Shown: in pieces, positions 1 to 7,444 of the stretch | Layout: every line of letters begins with the position of its first letter | How positions within the stretch are numbered: the stretch's first letter is position 1 | Assembly (NCBI GenBank): GCA_949502025.1 | Contig: CATBCG010000017.1 | Coordinates: 1-21,960, forward strand | Direction: 5' to 3' | DNA from: MGBC131033 sp910585655 | GTDB taxonomy: Bacteria > Bacillota > Clostridia > Lachnospirales > Lachnospiraceae | Length of the DNA: 21,960 bases | Position numbers and translations under genes: made by a program | The notes under the pieces: model-generated | Seen by the model: only the letters and a program-made list of their open reading frames with translations | Database searches by the model: none | What the model was told of the DNA's origin: nothing

Positions 1-35
1 TGGGATAGATTCTGAATTGATATGCCTTGTTCCAT
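1..35 (-). CDS. N-terminal start of a leftward gene (partial)
   Basis: Only the first 11 complete codons are in the window: MEQGISIQNLS. The ATG at 35 is preceded by GAGGTG at 42-47 with 6 bases of spacing, and a near-consensus promoter lies about 90 bases upstream, so this is probably a real gene start that runs off the left edge. The pattern I-x-I-x-N-L-S is common as the first beta strand of ABC-transporter ATPases, but 11 residues cannot establish a family. The gene is divergent from pgmB. Confidence 0.35.
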   Translation of the reverse strand, partial: MEQGISIQNLS

Positions 36-121
36 GTGTTTCACCTCGACTTTCCTACGGAATGTACCGGACTGCCCAAGTTCACAATGTATCAATTCCT
101 TACGATGTTCCAACTGATTTT

Positions 122-149
122 ATTATAGTAGTTTTTTCGGCTTTGTCAA
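122..149 (-). promoter_or_regulatory. Sigma-A-type promoter for the leftward gene at the window edge
   Basis: On the minus strand a perfect -35 TTGACA (149-144) is followed after 16 bases by a perfect -10 TATAAT (127-122). It points toward the start codon at 35, giving a leader of roughly 80 bases. Confidence 0.5.
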
Positions 150-162
150 GTGCGATATGGAC

Positions 163-201
163 GCAATTCATCCCCGACCTTAGAAGTCGGAGTCTTCTTG
201 C
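163..201. other. Hairpin resembling an IS200/IS605-type end (possible relic)
   Basis: GCAA and TTGC enclose an inner stem CCCCGAC / GTCGGAG with one mismatch, and the spacers between them read TTCAT and TCTTC. This layout recalls the subterminal hairpin at the right end of IS200/IS605-type elements. No tnpA or tnpB coding sequence is visible on either side, so at most it is a relic or solo end. It lies just outside the -35 of the leftward promoter and could instead be an ordinary hairpin. Confidence 0.25.
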
Positions 202-294
202 TGGAAAAGGATAAAAATTTGTTTCCATAGTAACTAATAACAATATTGCTTCTATAATTTGTGCAGCCTGCCCATAGCGGCGAGCCGATTTTTT

Positions 295-303
295 TGCTAT
301 ACT
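295..303 (+). promoter_or_regulatory. Extended -10 promoter of pgmB
   Basis: TGCTATACT fits an extended -10 (TGn followed by TATACT at 298-303). No convincing -35 is seen at 16-18 bases upstream. Transcription would start near 310, leaving a leader of about 105 bases that begins almost directly with the dyad at 315-328. A further imperfect palindrome around AAACGTTT (338-349) has the look of a LacI-family half-site pair, but it does not match the catabolite-responsive consensus well. Confidence 0.4.
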
Positions 304-314
304 AAATAGAAGAT

Positions 315-328
315 GGGACGTCTGTCCC
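315..328 (+). promoter_or_regulatory. GGGAC-N4-GTCCC dyad in pgmB leader
   Basis: The perfect 5-bp inverted repeat GGGACGTCTGTCCC begins exactly 11 bases after the -10 hexamer. The same layout (11 bases, then GGGAC-N4-GTCTC) occurs before the GH3 gene at 14597-14610. It could be a DNA operator just downstream of the transcription start or a hairpin at the 5' end of the mRNA. Confidence 0.5.
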
Positions 329-415
329 GCGTATGAAGTAAACGTTTGGCAGCAGCCGTTGGACAAGCTGCAGCGTACAAGCATACAAAAAATTATCATA
401 ATGGAGGATAAGTAC

Positions 416-1069
416 ATGGAATTTAAAGGACTTTTATTTGACCTGGACGGGGTAATCGTCGATACTGCCAAATATCATTTTCTGGCATGGAAAGATCTGG
501 CAGACGAGCTTGGTATCAACTTTACAGAAAAGGACAACGAAAGACTAAAAGGCGTCAGCCGGATGCGTTCATTTGAAATCATCTTAGAGATTGGCGGCAG
601 AACAATGTCTGAGGAAGAGAAGGAAGCTTATTGTACCAAAAAGAATAATGTTTATCTGGAATATATCTATAAGCTCAGAGAGGACGAAGTGCTGCCGGGT
701 GTCAAGGATTTCCTGGTACATGCCAGAGAGCAGGGCTACAAGCTGGCGCTTGGATCTGCCAGCAAAAACGCGCCGCTGATTTTAGATAAGCTAAACCTGA
801 CCTCTTTGTTTGACGAGATTATCGACGGTACAAAGGTATCAAAGGCAAAGCCTGATCCGGAAGTATTTAAAAAAGGCGCAGAAGAGCTTGGAATTCCATA
901 TGAGCAGTGTATTGTATTTGAGGACGCGGCAGCGGGCGTAGAAGCTGCCCACAACGGTGGAATGAAGGCTGTCGGTATCGGTACGCCGGAGAATCTGCCG
1001 GGTGCAGAGATCCATATTCCGGGATTGTTTGCTGCCAGCATTGAAGAAATTGTGGAAAAACTGCAGTAA
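416..1069 (+). CDS. pgmB: Beta-phosphoglucomutase (HAD superfamily)
   Basis: This cytoplasmic 217-residue enzyme interconverts beta-D-glucose 1-phosphate and glucose 6-phosphate, feeding phosphorolysis products into glycolysis. HAD motif I is DLDGVIVDTA near residue 9, with the nucleophile Asp and the acid/base Asp two positions later. The cap carries LKGVSR, motif II/III regions read GSASKN and KAKPDPEVF, and motif IV is FEDAAAGVEAA. The length is normal for the family. The start at 416 is chosen because GGAGG lies at 403-407; an in-frame ATG at 359 has no such site. A rho-independent terminator follows at 1138-1184, so the gene is probably monocistronic. Its promoter dyad matches that of the GH3 gene at 14720, suggesting joint control. 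Other beta-PGM-like sugar phosphatases or mutases remain possible. Confidence 0.9.
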   Translation: MEFKGLLFDLDGVIVDTAKYHFLAWKDLADELGINFTEKDNERLKGVSRMRSFEIILEIGGRTMSEEEKEAYCTKKNNVYLEYIYKLREDEVLPGVKDFLVHAREQGYKLALGSASKNAPLILDKLNLTSLFDEIIDGTKVSKAKPDPEVFKKGAEELGIPYEQCIVFEDAAAGVEAAHNGGMKAVGIGTPENLPGAEIHIPGLFAASIEEIVEKLQ

Positions 1070-1137
1070 CGATTGCTCCGAAGGTAACTGCCAGAGGAAA
1101 GGCAAAAGAGTAAAATAAAAAGAGTAGAATAAAAAGA

Positions 1138-1184
1138 GAAAGGCTGTGTGAGAGTAAGAAATGATACTTTTGCACAGCTTTTTC
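1138..1184 (+). terminator. Rho-independent terminator of pgmB
   Basis: The stem GAAAGGCTGTG pairs with CACAGCTTTTTC (one G-U pair), and the T-run is part of the descending arm. It lies about 70 bases after the pgmB stop codon. Confidence 0.65.
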
Positions 1185-1207
1185 CTATCATACAAAAAGG
1201 TGTCAGG

Positions 1208-1236
1208 TTGACTTTTCTTTTCATTTGGCGTACTCT
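1208..1236 (+). promoter_or_regulatory. Promoter for the surface-protein pair
   Basis: -35 TTGACT (1208-1213), a 17-base spacer, then -10 TACTCT (1231-1236). It sits directly after the pgmB terminator and about 30 bases before the GTG start at 1269. Confidence 0.5.
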
Positions 1237-1268
1237 ATTCTTATAACAAAAGAAAGGGGGATTTTTTT

Positions 1269-2339
1269 GTGCGAAAAAAAGATGTAGCGGGGATGATAGC
1301 GGCGTTGCTGTTAGTTATCCTGGGAGTGGGGGTTATGCCTTCTTTTGTTCATGCTGCAGAGGTCGGTGCGGATGGCAAAGAAGTGATTCAAGAGGGCGTC
1401 CTTTATTTTTCTATCAAAGAGGGGGAGGCAGTACTGGCAGATTGTCAGGAGAGCGCCTCAAGTGTGGTAATTCCGGCAGAATTCCAGGGCTATCCGGTGA
1501 CGGAAATCGGGGAGGAAGCATTTGCCTGTTGTGACAAACTGACGCAGATTACCATACCAAAAAGTATCCAGAGAATCGGAGATAAGGCGTTTTCCTATGC
1601 AACAAAGCTGACAAAGGTAAGCTTTGAGGGAAGCCTGGAGCGTATTGGGCAGGAGGCTTTTGCGTATTGTTATAGTTTGAAAAAAATAGAACTGCCGAAG
1701 GGGATTACAGAGCTGCCGAGGAATATTTTTTATCAGTGTCTGTCTTTGGAACGGGTGACGGTGCCGAGCGGGGTGACGATGGTACAGAGCGGAGTATTTT
1801 TGAACTGCCCGAACTTAAAGACCGTCTTACTTCCGAAAACCATTGAACGGATCAGTTCTTATGATTGTTTTTATAGTGGAGTAGATTATATTCTCTATAC
1901 GGAGACAGAAAAGGACGCCTTGTATCAGGCGCAAGATGCCCTGGGGCAGGTTGACCCTTATTATTCTTGGTGGTATGGAGGGGGTTCTTTGTATGACAAT
2001 GAGAATTCTCCCCGTGTCCATTTCCTTCCGGTAGCGAAGACGCCGACGTTGGATAAAAGTAAAAAGGGAGTGCTGGCGCTGACCTGGAAATCCCGCGGGA
2101 ATGATATTGCCGGATATGAAATTGAATATGCAAAGGATAAAAACTTTACCAAAGACGTAAAGACCATAAAGCATACGTTGAAAAATCCGGATCCGTCCGG
2201 CACGGATACTATAAAGAAGACGCTAAAGGGTGTTAAAAGTAAACAAACCTGGTATGTCCGGATCCGCGCTTATGAAACCTGCAGCGGAGCGAAGGTGTAT
2301 GGCGCTTATAGTAAGGCAAAAAAGGTAGTAGTACCATAG
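1269..2339 (+). CDS. Secreted BspA-type leucine-rich repeat protein with fibronectin-like C-terminus
   Basis: This 356-residue protein starts at GTG, with AAAGGGGG ending 8 bases upstream. Residues 1-29 form a signal peptide: basic start, hydrophobic core, cleavage probably after VHA. Residues about 66-205 hold five or six BspA/TpLRR-type repeats with the usual pattern I-P-x-x-(I/V)-x-x-I-G-x-x-A-F-x-x-C-x-x-L, for example IPKSIQRIGDKAF and LPKGITELPRNIF. Residues about 255-356 look like a fibronectin type III fold, including YEIEYAKDKNF and WYVRIRAY. No LPXTG or other anchor is visible, so the protein is probably released or loosely wall-bound. The domain combination is typical of gut Firmicute surface adhesins; the ligand is unknown. 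The next secreted gene begins only 61 bases downstream with no terminator between, so they are probably co-transcribed. Confidence 0.8.
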   Translation: MRKKDVAGMIAALLLVILGVGVMPSFVHAAEVGADGKEVIQEGVLYFSIKEGEAVLADCQESASSVVIPAEFQGYPVTEIGEEAFACCDKLTQITIPKSIQRIGDKAFSYATKLTKVSFEGSLERIGQEAFAYCYSLKKIELPKGITELPRNIFYQCLSLERVTVPSGVTMVQSGVFLNCPNLKTVLLPKTIERISSYDCFYSGVDYILYTETEKDALYQAQDALGQVDPYYSWWYGGGSLYDNENSPRVHFLPVAKTPTLDKSKKGVLALTWKSRGNDIAGYEIEYAKDKNFTKDVKTIKHTLKNPDPSGTDTIKKTLKGVKSKQTWYVRIRAYETCSGAKVYGAYSKAKKVVVP

Positions 2340-2400
2340 CAAATAGTATGTGATCTATACCAAAGTGTTTACAAAGAGAGAGGATAAGGATACAGGGAAG

Positions 2401-3816
2401 ATGAGAAAAAAAGAAACAAGGAAAAAAGAAACAAGAAAAAAAGGAATGCTCTGGTTGGGGCTGTTTGCCTGGCTGGGTTTCGCACTTTTGCTTCCGACGA
2501 ACGTCAGAGCAGAGGAAGTCGGCGGAACGGAAGGGGAAACCAGGATTGAGATTTCGGACGGCTATGATTCCCAGACGATAGCGCCAAATGCCTATGGAAA
2601 TACCACACAGACGGTTTATGTTCATCCAAAAACAAAACAAGTGACAATATCGGTCATAAAATCCGCTGCAGAAGGAGAGGAAATTTCGTATTGTTATGAG
2701 CCAAAGATAGCGATGACAGAGGATGTGCTGTATGCCGCAGTGGATAAAATCATAACCAGCAGTTTTTCAGGAGAGGATTCCGGAACCAGAACGGTTAAAG
2801 AAGCGGAGCGGAGTTTGTCTACTTCGACGTTGCTTTGTATAAAGCGTCTGCAAAAGCCAGCCGTATCGCTTTCCGTATCTGCGGGGGCAAAAAGCGGATA
2901 TGTGCCGAACAGTAAAAACAAGGTTTATATCCAGGCAAGTGTGCGTTCCGATTTGGAAAGTACGGTGACAATATCTGTTTATAATGCTTCGGAGAAAGAA
3001 GTTTACCGGAAAAAATTTGCTGCTTCCGGGAATAAACTATATGAAGTCGCCTGGAACGCCAAACCGTCGAAAGGAAATAAGGCAGGGCTGTCTACTTCGG
3101 CGTTTGTACCGAAAGGAAGCTATAAAATAGTAGTGGAGGCTTCCGTGAAGGCAGGGGACAACACCTTGACAGCCAGCAAAAGCAAAACGCTCAAGGTGGT
3201 AGGAAGCGGATCTGTTCCAACCTATGGAAACGATCAGAAAAATATGGTGCCGATTTTAACCGGGGATTTGGAAACCGATTATATGGCAGAGCTGATTTTA
3301 AAAAAGATTATCAAAGACAATATGACAAACGAACAGAAAGTCAAAGCTGTTTATACCTGGGTAGTAAAAAACGTCAAGCATAATGAAAACCGTTGGGATA
3401 CGGAAAAATTTCCGGTTGTGTATGAAAAGGACGTCTTGTCGCTTCCTGCAAGAGCCTATTTGGAGGAATGCCGGCAGAAGGCGGCAGAGGGAAAGCTGTT
3501 ATATAGCAGTAGTTATTATACACAGAGCGCTACAGACGTATTAAAACGGCGGGTAGGAGTATGCAGTACGATTTCCCAGACACTACAGGTGCTTTTAAAT
3601 CATCTTGGATTTGAGAGCAGCGTCGTTCATGGAATGTATAAAAACCGGAATGGTTCTACCCTGGATCATTATTGGAATAATGTAACATTAAATGGGAAAG
3701 AGTATTGGCTGGATGTGGATGTCGAACTATCGAACTGGAAAGGCGGAGCAGTAAATTATTACTGGTATTTAAAAGGCGATAAAGAATGGAAGACGAACCA
3801 TATTTGGTATGAATAA
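2401..3816 (+). CDS. Secreted transglutaminase-like cysteine protease/cross-linker domain protein
   Basis: The protein has 471 residues. The ATG at 2401 is preferred over an in-frame GTG at 2350 because it places a standard signal peptide at the N-terminus: a very basic RKKETRKKETRKK segment, then a hydrophobic core ending near NVRAEE. Residues about 150-285 look like beta-sandwich (KSGYVPNSKNKVYIQ onward). Residues about 300-445 form a transglutaminase-like core with the full triad: C388 in RVGVCSTIS, H423 in LDHYWNNV and D438 or D440 in WLDVDVE. The family includes peptidases, transglutaminases and peptide N-glycanase-like enzymes, so the exact reaction cannot be stated. Because it is exported next to a leucine-rich repeat protein, a role in processing or cross-linking surface proteins is plausible but inferred. 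Confidence 0.75.
   Translation: MRKKETRKKETRKKGMLWLGLFAWLGFALLLPTNVRAEEVGGTEGETRIEISDGYDSQTIAPNAYGNTTQTVYVHPKTKQVTISVIKSAAEGEEISYCYEPKIAMTEDVLYAAVDKIITSSFSGEDSGTRTVKEAERSLSTSTLLCIKRLQKPAVSLSVSAGAKSGYVPNSKNKVYIQASVRSDLESTVTISVYNASEKEVYRKKFAASGNKLYEVAWNAKPSKGNKAGLSTSAFVPKGSYKIVVEASVKAGDNTLTASKSKTLKVVGSGSVPTYGNDQKNMVPILTGDLETDYMAELILKKIIKDNMTNEQKVKAVYTWVVKNVKHNENRWDTEKFPVVYEKDVLSLPARAYLEECRQKAAEGKLLYSSSYYTQSATDVLKRRVGVCSTISQTLQVLLNHLGFESSVVHGMYKNRNGSTLDHYWNNVTLNGKEYWLDVDVELSNWKGGAVNYYWYLKGDKEWKTNHIWYE
2404..2442 (+). repeat. In-frame 15-bp tandem repeat in signal peptide n-region
   Basis: About 2.6 copies of a 15-base unit encode RKKET-RKKET-RKK. The unit length is a multiple of three, so copy-number change would alter the charge of the signal-peptide n-region without a frameshift. 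Confidence 0.7.
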
Positions 3817-3836
3817 AAAGGAAATAAACTTTTTCA

Positions 3837-3879
3837 AAAAACATCCCCTACAAAGGATATCCTTATAGGGGATGTTTTT
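3837..3879. terminator. Bidirectional terminator between convergent units
   Basis: A perfect 14-bp stem, AAAAACATCCCCTA / TAGGGGATGTTTTT, has A-runs on one side and T-runs on the other. The loop contains the small palindrome AGGATATCCT. It follows the rightward stop at 3816 by 20 bases and the leftward stop at 3884 by 4 bases, so it can end both transcripts. Confidence 0.85.
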
Positions 3880-3883
3880 CAGT

Positions 3884-4675
3884 TTACTGAAGCCTGTCCG
3901 GATCATAGCAAAAGCTTACCATCTGCCCATGGGCGACGGTTTTATATTTCATTTGCGTTCCCATAAAGTTCATTTCCTGATCGTCTCCGACAATACTTCC
4001 GTCCATAATCCCTTCTGCAATAAAACAAGTATCCTGCACATACTGGGCGGTAAGCTGCACCGGGGACTGATTCCGGTGTCCCGGATAAACCAGAAGGTCA
4101 TTAAGTCCTTCTACTTTCTTGGTAAGGCGAACAACGTTGTCCCGGAATTGCGCCATCGGCAGGGCAGTAGGAACCTGCATCCAAAAGTTTCCGGAGCCTA
4201 TAGTATCACCGGAAAACAAAAGCTGGTGTTCCCGCTCTAAAAAAGCGACGCTGCCCGGAGAATGCCCGCCGCAGGCAATCGTTTCCAGCGTATAGCCGCC
4301 TAAATCAAAACAGTCACCGTCTTTTAACTCGGTAAACCAGTCTTGTTTTGCACCTGGCGTCATTTCTACCAGAATTTCAAAATCCTCTGGCACCATATAA
4401 ACCTTACAGCCTGCCTCGACAAATTCCGGAGTAGAAGCGCCCACATGATCCAGATGCCCGTGTGTTACCAGAATATCGACCGGAAGATCGGTCAGCTTAC
4501 GGACTTCTGCATATAATCCGGTAACGTTTTGCAGGGAATCAATAAGGGCAGCGCGCTTTTTTCCAATCAAAAGGTAAGCGTCTACATAAGGCTGGAACTG
4601 CCCGTTCCCGGCAAAGTCTGCAGATTCGTTAAATTGATAAAGAGTGTCAGATAGCTTATGAACTTGTAAACACAT
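3884..4675 (-). CDS. Metallo-beta-lactamase-fold hydrolase, copy 2
   Basis: This 263-residue protein has a complete dinuclear metal site: H72, H74, D76 and H77 in THGHLDH, H138 in GGHSPGS, D157 in FSGDTIG and H200 in YPGHRN. It belongs to the general glyoxalase II/MBL hydrolase group; the substrate is not predictable. The start at 4675 is chosen because AGGGAGG lies just upstream and because the first 26 residues match the upstream paralogue except at position 2. The reading frame stays open further upstream to an ATG at 4801. That extension looks like a lipoprotein signal (hydrophobic run ending LTAC) but has no ribosome binding site and overlaps the previous gene. This is the last gene of the leftward operon, just before the bidirectional terminator. 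It is roughly three quarters identical to copy 1 by eye. Confidence 0.85.
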   Translation of the reverse strand: MCLQVHKLSDTLYQFNESADFAGNGQFQPYVDAYLLIGKKRAALIDSLQNVTGLYAEVRKLTDLPVDILVTHGHLDHVGASTPEFVEAGCKVYMVPEDFEILVEMTPGAKQDWFTELKDGDCFDLGGYTLETIACGGHSPGSVAFLEREHQLLFSGDTIGSGNFWMQVPTALPMAQFRDNVVRLTKKVEGLNDLLVYPGHRNQSPVQLTAQYVQDTCFIAEGIMDGSIVGDDQEMNFMGTQMKYKTVAHGQMVSFCYDPDRLQ

Positions 4676-4781
4676 AGTATTCCTCCCTAATTTGTTATCT
4701 TCATGTTTTTTAGCACATGCAGTCAATGCTGCCACCAGCATACACATCAACAGCCATGTTGGCAGCCAAGTCATGGGGTTT

Positions 4782-5567
4782 TTACAGGTTCTTCGGATCA
4801 TAGCAATAGCTTAACATCTGCCCATGGGCGGCTTCTTTGTATTCCATATGACCGGTTCGGTGTTCCATTTCCCGATCTTCTCCGACAATGCTGCCGTCTA
4901 AAATTCCTTTTGTAATAAAAAGGGTATCTTTGGCATACTGTTCGGTAAGCTGTACCGGGGACTGGTTTCGGTGTCCTGGGTAAACAAGAAGTTCGTTAAG
5001 TCCTTCTAATTTTCCACAAAGGCGAACAAGGTTGGTACAAAACTGAGAAAGTGGGATACAGGTTGGAAGCTGCATCCAGAAATGACCGGAGCCAATGGTA
5101 TCGCCGGAAAACAGCATCTGATGTTCTCTCTCTAAAAAGACTACGCTACCAGGAGAGTGTCCGCCGCAGGCGATGGTTTCTAGGCGATAGCCGCCCAGAT
5201 CAAAGGAGTCGCCGTCCTTTAAGTCTGTAAACCATTCCTGCTTTACATCCAGACGCCCGGAAAGAATGGCAAAATCTTCGGAAACCATATAGATCGGGCA
5301 GCCAGCCTCGGCAAATTCTTTGGTAGAAGCCCCGGCGTGGTCGCCGTGTCCATGAGTAATCAGAACGTCGATTGGAAGTGAGGTCAGCTTGCGTATCTCG
5401 TCATATAGCCCGGTGACGTTTTGCAGGCAGTCAATCAGGGCTGCATGCTTGGTACCGATCAGCAGATAAGCGTCTACGTAAGGTCGTAGCTGCCCGTTTC
5501 CGGCAAAATCAGCGGATTCGTTGAACTGGTAGAGCGTGTCTGATAGCTTGTGTACTTGTAAGCTCAT
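4782..5567 (-). CDS. Metallo-beta-lactamase-fold hydrolase, copy 1
   Basis: The protein has 261 residues. GGGAGG ends 8 bases before the ATG. The metal ligands are all present: H72, H74, D76 and H77 in THGHGDH, H137 in GGHSPGS, D156 in FSGDTIG and H199 in YPGHRN. No signal peptide or membrane segment is visible, so it should act in the cytoplasm. It lies downstream of the solute-binding protein genes, separated by a stem-loop, with copy 2 following after 106 bases. Placement at the end of a sugar import operon suggests hydrolysis of a lactone, ester or thioester linked to the imported compound, but this is inference. Divergence from copy 2 is concentrated at residues about 84-108 and in the last 70 residues, while the metal-site loops are conserved. 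Confidence 0.85.
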   Translation of the reverse strand: MSLQVHKLSDTLYQFNESADFAGNGQLRPYVDAYLLIGTKHAALIDCLQNVTGLYDEIRKLTSLPIDVLITHGHGDHAGASTKEFAEAGCPIYMVSEDFAILSGRLDVKQEWFTDLKDGDSFDLGGYRLETIACGGHSPGSVVFLEREHQMLFSGDTIGSGHFWMQLPTCIPLSQFCTNLVRLCGKLEGLNELLVYPGHRNQSPVQLTEQYAKDTLFITKGILDGSIVGEDREMEHRTGHMEYKEAAHGQMLSYCYDPKNL

Positions 5568-5609
5568 TGTTGTTACCTCCCATTTTTTGATTTATTGTGT
5601 GCTAATAGA

Positions 5610-5640
5610 ATAGCCGCCTGCTGCAACAGCAGACGGCTAT
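5610..5640 (-). terminator. Stem-loop between solute-binding and hydrolase genes
   Basis: A 14-bp stem (arms 5640-5627 and 5623-5610, one U-G pair in the minus-strand RNA) with a 3-base loop lies 5 bases after the stop of the solute-binding gene. The following bases are only weakly T-rich (TCTATT). It is more likely a partial terminator or mRNA-stabilising structure that lowers hydrolase expression relative to the binding proteins than a full stop. Confidence 0.6.
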
Positions 5641-5645
5641 AAAAT

Positions 5646-7418
5646 TTATTCTGCAAAGGCTGCATTCAGTTCGTCAAGAACCGGCTGAATCATTTTCAGC
5701 TTATCAGCTACCCATTGATCATAGTTGGCGTCAAAGTCGCCAGGTTTTGTGATGATATTGGCGTATTCGTCTGCATAGGTCATAGAAGCAAGATTCATAG
5801 CCTGAGAGGAATAGCTAAGTAAATTCCAGTCCGGTTCTTTGCCGCGGGAAGAAGCCAGGTTAGAACGAGTGATATAAAGTTCTGCTACTCGGTCGCGTGC
5901 CTGCTTGGTAAACGCCGGGCTGATAAAGGAATAGTCGTCGGAAAGGATAAACATATTTCCGGTAATCGGATATAAGCTGGTATACTTTTCCTCTAAATTA
6001 GCAAATCCGGTCTCTGTTACTGTGCTGACGATTTCACCGTTTTCATCATATTTCCAGTCTACATCCGGGATGCCCAGACGGATACGAAGCTGTCCTTCCT
6101 CTGTACAACCATAATCCCAGATAGTAAGGATTCTGTCAAGTGTTTCATCATCAATATTTGGAGAAATGATGTTACAAGCCCAGTAATTGGTAGATGGGGT
6201 TTCGTGCGCAACTCCGTCATCATCCGTCAATACTAACGCGACAGAAGTGTCCCAATAACTTATACCAAGGTTTGTCTGCATTTGGGTATCGTAGCGGTCA
6301 AAATAAGCAGCCATACCACTGTGCATATTGGCAGCGCAGTCACCAGAAGCGTAAAAATGTCCCAAATCGTCCGGATCCTGCAACGTATAGAATTCCGGAT
6401 AAAGCAGTCCGTTGTCATAAGCTGCTTTGATTTTTCTTAATCCTTCTTTGATACCGGTTTCTTCCTCGGCAGGTCCCCAATGATATTGCCCGTCGCTGGA
6501 TTTGTAGTAGGCGCTCTGCATAATACCAGAAGCCTGCGTACAGCGATCAAGCGCCTGTCCTACGCCGCCAGCCGTATTATACCACGGATATTCTGCAATT
6601 CCGGCGTCCTTGATAGCTTGAAGATAGTCCATAAATTCTGTAAAGGTGATAGAATTGGACTCCAGGTTCTTAGAAAGGTCATAATTTGCCTGATCTGCCC
6701 AGTCCTTTCTGATTACGACAGAAATATGGGACGTAATGGTGTCGGCTTCCTCCGGGAAGTTATTGGCAAAAACCGGACGGAACAGAAAGTAAGTGCCGCC
6801 GTACAGGTTTTCATAGTAAGCGTTTGCTGCCGTACAGCTTGCCGCTGCAGCAAGGTTCGGGTATTTTTCCTTCCAATCAGCCGGAAGTTCTTTGATCAGA
6901 CCCTGATCCACATAGTTGGCAGCATCGCCAGGATTGAAGTTCCAGACGCTCCAGTCCGGAAGATCATCGGCGTTGATCCAGATATTCATACGCTCTATCC
7001 AGTTTTCAAAGGTCAGGGAAGTGACATCCCATTCTACATTGAACGTATCCGTCCACCAGGAGTAGTAGTCGTTACCATGGTTGTAATCAAGGCCATCTGT
7101 CACCTGAATTCCGGCAAAACTGATTTTGATTTTGTCGGAAAAGTCCTTGGCTAAAATATCCTCGGCAGTGACATCTGTTTTAGCAGCTAATACGCCGGAG
7201 TCTGTCTTGGTATCTGCCGGAGTATTTGTAGTTTCCGAATTGTTATCGGAGTCGTTTTTATCAGAATCGTTCGTATTGCCCTGGCTGTTTTGATTGTTCT
7301 CTTCCTTTTTGGTGTCGGAATCCTTTTCCTGTTTGCCGCAGGCAACGAGACCGACAGCAAGTACCAGCATCAGGAGAAGAGCCAGAATACGATGCAGGGT
7401 TTTGTTTTTTTTCATCAT
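5646..7418 (-). CDS. Sugar ABC transporter solute-binding lipoprotein, copy 2 (LplA/YtcQ-like)
   Basis: This 590-residue extracellular binding protein would deliver a carbohydrate to the permeases encoded upstream. The signal peptide ends in the lipobox GLVAC with C27 as the lipidated residue; residues about 30-72 are a low-complexity Asn/Asp/Ser/Thr tether. The remainder is a large family-1-type binding domain with motifs such as PDWSVWNFNPGDAANY and DYGCTEEGQLR. It starts at 7418 (GAGGG five bases upstream); the adjacent ATG at 7415 would give the same N-terminus as the paralogue. The gene lies 26 bases after copy 1 and is more than 80 percent identical to it by eye, apart from the tether and a patch at residues about 265-310. 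The ligand is unknown; large binding proteins of this type often bind oligosaccharides. Confidence 0.85.
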   Translation of the reverse strand: MMKKNKTLHRILALLLMLVLAVGLVACGKQEKDSDTKKEENNQNSQGNTNDSDKNDSDNNSETTNTPADTKTDSGVLAAKTDVTAEDILAKDFSDKIKISFAGIQVTDGLDYNHGNDYYSWWTDTFNVEWDVTSLTFENWIERMNIWINADDLPDWSVWNFNPGDAANYVDQGLIKELPADWKEKYPNLAAAASCTAANAYYENLYGGTYFLFRPVFANNFPEEADTITSHISVVIRKDWADQANYDLSKNLESNSITFTEFMDYLQAIKDAGIAEYPWYNTAGGVGQALDRCTQASGIMQSAYYKSSDGQYHWGPAEEETGIKEGLRKIKAAYDNGLLYPEFYTLQDPDDLGHFYASGDCAANMHSGMAAYFDRYDTQMQTNLGISYWDTSVALVLTDDDGVAHETPSTNYWACNIISPNIDDETLDRILTIWDYGCTEEGQLRIRLGIPDVDWKYDENGEIVSTVTETGFANLEEKYTSLYPITGNMFILSDDYSFISPAFTKQARDRVAELYITRSNLASSRGKEPDWNLLSYSSQAMNLASMTYADEYANIITKPGDFDANYDQWVADKLKMIQPVLDELNAAFAE

Positions 7419-7444
7419 ATCATCCCTCTTGTCATTTACCGTAA

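Noticed and set aside
338..349. Catabolite-responsive element in the pgmB leader
   Set aside because: The AAACGTTT core is suggestive but the flanking positions miss key bases of the consensus.
100..471. Leftward 123-codon open frame opposite the pgmB start
   Set aside because: No ribosome binding site, overlaps the pgmB start and promoter, and its sequence has no recognisable features; it is an antisense coincidence.
4703..4915. Rightward 70-codon open frame across the MBL gene junction
   Set aside because: No ribosome site and it lies over the well-supported leftward genes.
6480..7154. Rightward 224-codon open frame inside the second solute-binding gene
   Set aside because: Antisense to a clearly coding sequence; a similar open antisense frame in the paralogue at 7514-8182 reflects codon bias of the sense strand.
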